Source of the DNA: Thermoleophilia bacterium UBA6103
GTDB lineage: Bacteria > Actinomycetota > Thermoleophilia > UBA2241
Length of the DNA stretch: 8,963 nt
Assembly (NCBI GenBank): GCA_002423545.1
Contig: DIWP01000054.1
Span: forward strand, 5,832-14,794
Reading direction: 5' to 3'
Part shown: positions 6,020 through 8,963 of the stretch, piece by piece
Position numbering within the stretch: the first letter of the stretch is position 1
Layout of the letters: every line of letters begins with the position of its first letter
Notes under the pieces: generated by a model
Told to the model about the DNA's origin: nothing
The model's database searches: none
What the model saw: only the letters and a program-made list of their open reading frames with translations
Program-made: the position numbers and the translations under genes

Positions 6020-6373
6020 ATGGGCGACGAAGCACCGCAGATCAGAGTCATCGGGCCGGACGACGTCGTGTGGTCGGAGTCGGCGCGCGGGCCGCAGGAG
6101 ACCGAGCCTCCGGGCCGCGAGTTCGTCGCCGCCGCTTCGCCGGACGGCAAGTTCAGCGTCGGCTACTGGGAACGTGACGTACAGAAGCGACCCTTCGAGC
6201 GTCCTTACCACGAGGTCGCCTACATCATCTCCGGGAACCTCGAGATCGAACTGGAAGACGGCAGCATCGTGAAGGCCGGCCCCGGCGACATCGTCGACAC
6301 GCCCAAGGGCAGCAAGGGCTACTGGCGCAACACCGAGCCGGTGCGCAAGGTCTGGGCCATCCTCGAAGACTGA
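6020..6373 (+). CDS. Single-domain cupin of the DUF861 (Cupin_3) type
   Basis: A 117-residue one-domain cupin. The beta-barrel runs from about residue 40. The first cupin motif is PYHEVAYIISGNLEIELEDG (62-81) and the second is AGPGDIVDTPKGSKGYWRN (86-104). H64 and E65 are possible metal ligands, but the classic second and third His ligands are absent and the second motif has Gly-Tyr-Trp in place of His. This pattern is normal for DUF861 proteins, a group including ureidoglycine-aminohydrolase-like and EutQ-like domains and many of unknown function. No substrate can be read from the sequence. The first 30 residues are polar and Pro/Glu-rich. The gene has its own promoter and leader hairpin. 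The same-strand DJ-1-like gene follows after 240 bp and may be partly co-transcribed. Confidence 0.85.
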   Translation: MGDEAPQIRVIGPDDVVWSESARGPQETEPPGREFVAAASPDGKFSVGYWERDVQKRPFERPYHEVAYIISGNLEIELEDGSIVKAGPGDIVDTPKGSKGYWRNTEPVRKVWAILED

Positions 6374-6405
6374 CGACCGGCACTCTGAGGGCCGCCACCC
6401 GGTCG
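6374..6405 (+). other. Inverted repeat immediately after the cupin stop
   Basis: CGACCGG (6374-6380) and CCGGTCG (6399-6405) could form a 7-bp stem around an 18-base loop directly after the stop codon. An overlapping alternative pairs GAGGG (6387-6391) with CCCTC (6407-6411). No T-run follows, so termination is doubtful; 3'-end protection is possible. Confidence 0.3.
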
Positions 6406-6469
6406 ACCCTCTGCACAGGCCGCTACGCGGTCGGCCCCTGGACGCCGCCCGGCCGGCCTTCCCATGACG

Positions 6470-6559
6470 GCGGCGGTGCTGCGCTTCGATGGTACGCGGC
6501 GGCGCTGTGCTTCGACGACACGCGGCGGTGCTGCGCTTCGACGACACGCGGAGGCGCTG
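6470..6559. repeat. 26-bp tandem direct repeat, three full copies plus a partial fourth
   Basis: Units lie at 6470-6495, 6496-6521 and 6522-6547, with a 12-base start of a fourth from 6548. The consensus begins GCGGCGGTGCTG, continues GCGCTTCG and ends ACGACAC. Copies 2 and 3 differ at two positions; copy 1 diverges at its end (ATGGTAC). The period is not a multiple of three, so no single reading frame repeats and a coding origin is unlikely. There are no spacers, so it is not CRISPR. It fills much of the 240-bp gap before the DJ-1-like gene and could be a multi-copy protein-binding site or simple slippage DNA. Confidence 0.8.
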
Positions 6560-6568
6560 CCGGCGCTC

Positions 6569-6587
6569 CGGCGGTGGGCGACCGCCG
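6569..6587 (+). promoter_or_regulatory. Leader hairpin before the DJ-1-like lipoprotein gene
   Basis: CGGCGGT (6569-6575) and ACCGCCG (6581-6587) form a perfect 7-bp stem with a 5-base GGGCG loop. It lies just after the 26-bp repeats and 14 bases before the GGGAGG ribosome site. There is no T-run, so it is not a normal terminator. It may affect mRNA stability or translation. Confidence 0.4.
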
Positions 6588-6601
6588 CGCGTAGCAGACA
6601 T

Positions 6602-6607
6602 GGGAGG
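6602..6607 (+). promoter_or_regulatory. Ribosome binding site of the DJ-1-like lipoprotein gene
   Basis: GGGAGG six bases before the ATG at 6614. It favours this start over the in-frame ATG at 6464, which would translate the 26-bp repeats and bury the signal peptide 50 residues inside the protein. Confidence 0.75.
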
Positions 6608-6613
6608 ACGGGC

Positions 6614-7282
6614 ATGAGGAGCAGGAAGAGAGCGCCCCGGGTGGCGGTCGTCGTGGGACTCGTCGCCCTCAGCGCAGCACTGGCGGCCCTGTCCGCGGCG
6701 TGCGGAGGCGTCGGTGGCGGCAACGATGCCGCCCAGACGCCCACGGCCACCGCCTCACGGTCACCGGGACTGGAAGAGGTGCTCATCGTGGTCCCCGACG
6801 AAGACTTCCAGCAGATCGAGTACAAGGCGGTCGTCGACGCGCTCAAGACGGCAGGCTATCCGCTGGTGATCGCCAACCGCGAGGGCGGCGATTCGTTCAG
6901 CGGCGACGTGGCTGTGCGGTCGGATCTCACGATCGCCGACGCCGACGCCGCGGATTACGAGGCGGTCGTGCTGATCGGCGGACCTGGAGCGGCGGCGCTC
7001 TTCGATGATGTGGACCTGCAACGACTGGTCCGGACGGCGGCGGCCGACGGCAAGGTGGTCGCCGCCATCTGCCTGGCCCCGGTGGTGCTGGCTCGCGCCG
7101 GCGTGCTGGAAGGCAGGCAGGGCACCGTCTGGGAGGACGAGGTGGCGGCGCTGGAATCCGAAGGCTGTACGGTCGTCGGCGCGCCGGTGGTGACCGACGG
7201 ACTCATCGTGACGGGAAACGGCCCGGAGGCCGCCGAGGAGTTCGCCGCAACGGTGGTCGAGAAACTGCAGTCGCGGCAGTAG
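6614..7282 (+). CDS. DJ-1/PfpI-domain protein, probable exported lipoprotein
   Basis: A 222-residue protein. It begins with a charged MRSRKRAPR region, a hydrophobic stretch (10-26) and LSAAC at 26-30, a plausible though imperfect lipobox (Ser rather than Leu/Val/Ile at -3) with C30 as lipid-anchored Cys. A Gly/Thr/Ala linker (31-52) leads to a DJ-1/PfpI domain from about residue 54. The domain starts VLIVVPDEDFQQIEY, with the conserved Glu at E69. LIGGPGAAALF (120-130) follows, and the nucleophile elbow AAICLAPVVLARAGVL carries C153. The His that follows the Cys in PfpI peptidases is Leu here, a variant also seen in other members. The family includes proteases, glyoxalase/deglycase-type and chaperone-like proteins; the activity here is unknown. 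DJ-1 proteins are normally cytoplasmic, so the export signal is the odd feature. The gene is convergent with the next one. Confidence 0.87.
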   Translation: MRSRKRAPRVAVVVGLVALSAALAALSAACGGVGGGNDAAQTPTATASRSPGLEEVLIVVPDEDFQQIEYKAVVDALKTAGYPLVIANREGGDSFSGDVAVRSDLTIADADAADYEAVVLIGGPGAAALFDDVDLQRLVRTAAADGKVVAAICLAPVVLARAGVLEGRQGTVWEDEVAALESEGCTVVGAPVVTDGLIVTGNGPEAAEEFAATVVEKLQSRQ

Positions 7283-7283
7283 A

Positions 7284-7317
7284 GACGGCGTACGGTGCAC
7301 GCAGGTCGGTCGCCGTC
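7284..7317. terminator. Candidate shared hairpin between convergent genes
   Basis: GACGGCG (7284-7290) and CGCCGTC (7311-7317) form a perfect 7-bp stem around a 20-base loop, starting 1 base after the DJ-1-like gene's stop and about 18 bases beyond the stop of the opposing gene. The 53-bp convergent gap suits a bidirectional terminator, but no T-run exists on either strand, so this is only a candidate. Confidence 0.35.
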
Positions 7318-7335
7318 CCACGCCGGGCGGCGAAG

Positions 7336-8676
7336 CTACCGCCGCCGCACGGTGACCAGGAACGAACGGCTGCCGGTGACTCCGGCGGCGTTGGTCACCC
7401 GCACCGTGACGCGATGACGCCCGGGGCGCGTGTACCGGTGCACCAGCCGCAGCCGCTGGTCGCCGCTCACCCTGAGCGTCTGCGACTGTGATCCGTCGCC
7501 CCAGCTCACCCGCGCCGTCCAGCCGCCGCCGCCGGGGTCGGCGAACGTCGCCCTGCGGCGCAGCGTGCCGCCACGCCACAACGTCGTCCCGCGTCCCGCA
7601 TAGATCAGCGGCCGTAGTGGCTCGAGCACACCGGTGTCGACCACCTCGAAGTCGCGGCCGCGCACCCGCGAGAGCTCGTGCAGCACATCGTCGTTCCAGC
7701 GCGGATCGGGAGCGCCGCTGATGTACCAGGGCCCGCCATTGTCGGCGACGAGCATGCCGTACCTCTTGAGCGCCGTCAGAATGACCCGGACCGGCCGCGA
7801 GAAGCCGTCCAGGGGGTAGTCGGCACGCAGCCGTACCCGCAAGCCCATCGGCGGCAGCGTCGGGTCGATGGACGAGCTGGCGAAGTGCGTCGCCGGATAC
7901 AGGTACGCGCGCTGTGTACGGCTCACGGTGAAGCGCAGCGCGTGCCGGATCTCGCCGCGCTGCACCTCGTCGTAGCGCACCAGGCCGGGCAGCATCGGCA
8001 GGCCGGCAGCATCGGCGCTGGTCCAGCCGTCTGGACGCACCGTGTTGACACGCAGGTCCCAGATCGCGCCCGAGCCTGCTCGCCAGCGCCCGTGGCGGGC
8101 ATCGTAGTGAGCGTCGTAGACCTCGTAGAGCAGCCGCCGGTCCTTGTCGAGGACGATGATGTGGCGATCGCCGTCGCTCGCCGAACCACCCTCGATCGGC
8201 GCATCACGCGGGATCGGATACGGTCCCGGATCGCTCTCGTCACGGTAGGAGAAGGAGATGGGGACCCGGCGCTGGCCGCGACGCACGATCACATACGGGA
8301 TCCCATTGGGAGCGCCGTTCCAGGTGGTCCCGAAGTCGGGGTGAAGCCCGGTGTCCAGACCCATGGCGGCCAGGTACGTGGGTGAGAGCGGGTGCACCGG
8401 CAGATCGGAGACGTCGGCGTTCCACGGACTCGAGGCGGGGAAGAGACGGAAGCCGATCGGCTTGTCGGCACCGACACCGGTGACCGCGCGGCCGGCCGGC
8501 AGGATCGCGGCGGCCGCCCCCGCCACGTCGGCCACCTTCGCCGTGCCGGACGCCTTCGCCACGTCGGCCGCCTGCGCCGTGCCGGACCTGGTGACCTCCG
8601 GGCTCCCGCAGAGCACGACGAGGACCGATGCCGCAGCGGCAAGAAGGACGATCGTTCGAGGACTCCAGAGGCTCAC
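7336..8676 (-). CDS. Secreted protein of unknown function with C-terminal PKD/Ig-like domain
   Basis: A 446-residue exported protein. A hydrophobic segment (9-23) and GTAQA-AD (32-38) suggest Sec signal-peptide cleavage after A36; the LVVLC sequence is a poor lipobox. Residues 31-57 hold a low-complexity linker made of a duplicated SGTA-x-x-ADVA unit. The main domain (about 74-350) is rich in Trp, Pro, Tyr and Asp. Blocks include FPASSPWNADVSDLPVHPLS, FGTTWNGAPNGIPYV, GAIWDLRVNTVRPDGWTSAD and KRYGMLVADNGGPWYISGAP; I recall similar proteins only as secreted hypotheticals. The last 85 residues form a PKD/Ig-like beta-sandwich (VSWGDGSQSQTL, then HRYTRPGRHRVTVRVTNAAG). A role at the surface, such as carbohydrate or wall binding, is inferred. 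It starts at GTG 8676 with GGGAG four bases upstream. Transcription could also read in from the tRNA gene. Confidence 0.85.
   Translation of the reverse strand: MSLWSPRTIVLLAAAASVLVVLCGSPEVTRSGTAQAADVAKASGTAKVADVAGAAAAILPAGRAVTGVGADKPIGFRLFPASSPWNADVSDLPVHPLSPTYLAAMGLDTGLHPDFGTTWNGAPNGIPYVIVRRGQRRVPISFSYRDESDPGPYPIPRDAPIEGGSASDGDRHIIVLDKDRRLLYEVYDAHYDARHGRWRAGSGAIWDLRVNTVRPDGWTSADAAGLPMLPGLVRYDEVQRGEIRHALRFTVSRTQRAYLYPATHFASSSIDPTLPPMGLRVRLRADYPLDGFSRPVRVILTALKRYGMLVADNGGPWYISGAPDPRWNDDVLHELSRVRGRDFEVVDTGVLEPLRPLIYAGRGTTLWRGGTLRRRATFADPGGGGWTARVSWGDGSQSQTLRVSGDQRLRLVHRYTRPGRHRVTVRVTNAAGVTGSRSFLVTVRRR
8521..8587. repeat. 36-bp in-frame direct repeat in the secreted protein's linker
   Basis: Unit 1 is 8521-8556 and unit 2 is 8557-8587 (31 bases before it diverges). 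Both begin CGCCACGTCGGCC and later share CGCCGTGCCGGAC. The period is 12 codons, so the frame is kept, and it encodes two copies of SGTA-x-x-ADVA in the linker after the signal peptide. Such repeats often vary in number between strains. Confidence 0.8.
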
Positions 8677-8913
8677 GTCACTCCCTGACCGTTCGATGGT
8701 CGTTTCGCCGTGCCGTCGCGCCCGCAGCCCGCGATCAGATGGGTCGCACCGGAACGATCGCCATGTAGCGCGACCGGGACGCTCCTCATGGTATCGGCCG
8801 TCCCGCGACGGGCTCGACCACGACGTGTCGCCCGAGCTGCCGACGAAGACGATGAGGCGCTGGGGCGAAGGAGCATTACGAGCGGTGGATCAGAGTGGAC
8901 GGCGAGATGAGTG
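8677..8913. other. Intergenic region between the secreted-protein gene and tRNA-Asp
   Basis: I see no convincing gene in these 237 bases. A 6-bp inverted repeat (GGGACG 8776-8781, CGTCCC 8799-8804, 17-base loop) is the only clear structure. On the minus strand no T-run follows the tRNA, so its terminator is not obvious. A 67-codon open frame (8873-8876 down to 8673) overlaps the next GTG as GTGA but is low complexity and is not called. Confidence 0.5.
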
Positions 8914-8963
8914 TGGCGGGAGCGACGGGACTCGAACCCGCGACCTCCGGCGTGACAGGCCGG
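8914..8963 (-). tRNA. tRNA-Asp (GUC), 3' part, cut by window end
   Basis: On the minus strand the window begins exactly at the anticodon stem (about tRNA position 27). It shows stem CCGGC, loop CUGUCAC with U33 and anticodon GUC, and closing arm GCCGG. A 5-base variable loop follows, then the T arm (GCGGG, loop TTCGAGT, CCCGT with one G-T pair) and the 3' acceptor strand CGCTCCC. The discriminator base is G73, an aspartate identity element, and the CCA end is encoded (8914-8916). The 5' acceptor strand and D arm lie beyond the right edge; they should include GGGAGCG. Confidence 0.95.

Noticed and set aside
6470..6559. CRISPR array
   Set aside because: The 26-bp units are directly adjacent with no spacers, only about 3.5 copies, and no cas gene is nearby.
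5690..6601. Minus-strand open frame of 303 codons across the cupin region
   Set aside because: It is antisense to the cupin, crosses the promoter, leader hairpin and 26-bp repeats, and has no domain.
6464..6613. Extended start of the DJ-1-like gene through the repeats
   Set aside because: It would place the signal peptide 50 residues inside the protein and ignore the GGGAGG site before 6614.
8673..8876. 67-codon minus-strand frame overlapping the secreted gene's GTG as GTGA
   Set aside because: The overlap is attractive, but the sequence is Ser/Ala/Arg low complexity with no convincing ribosome site. The overlap may be chance in this GC-rich DNA.

Overview
The window is high-GC DNA with short intergenic gaps, several GTG starts and 4-base GTGA stop/start overlaps, and exported proteins with Gram-positive-style signal peptides. 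This suggests a high-GC Gram-positive, most likely an actinobacterium (Thermoleophilia- or Coriobacteriia-like). No lineage marker is present, so this is inference. A flavodiiron protein and a flavodoxin-type fusion suggest a cell that meets low or fluctuating oxygen.

Layout. From 1 to 5795 every convincing gene lies on the minus strand. They are the N-terminal half of an A-type flavodiiron protein (FprA-like, cut by the window start), a VapBC toxin-antitoxin pair with its own -10 box, a stand-alone LOR/SDH-type (TIGR00300, ornithine-cyclodeaminase-like) protein, a flavodoxin-PPOX fusion protein 37 bp upstream of it, and a pair made of a short-chain dehydrogenase and an EamA/DMT transporter joined by a GTGA overlap. 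A 224-bp divergent intergenic region follows. It carries a strong promoter and a long 5'-UTR hairpin in front of a plus-strand DUF861 cupin. Downstream on the same strand, after 240 bp holding a 26-bp tandem repeat and a hairpin, is a DJ-1/PfpI-domain lipoprotein. Convergent to it is a GTG-started secreted protein with a C-terminal PKD/Ig-like domain. The window ends inside a tRNA-Asp(GUC) gene on the minus strand.

How the genes may work together. Two units look like real operons. The first is the flavodoxin-PPOX fusion plus the LOR/SDH protein, which pairs a two-flavin-domain protein with a probable amino-acid-metabolism enzyme. The second is the SDR plus EamA exporter, a natural oxidise/reduce-and-export pair. 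The flavodiiron gene may add O2 or NO detoxification. No defence island, phage, insertion sequence or CRISPR array is visible. The most unusual items are the flavodoxin-PPOX/LOR pair, the cupin leader hairpin, the extracytoplasmic DJ-1-like lipoprotein behind tandem repeats, and a possible CTG start for the transporter.
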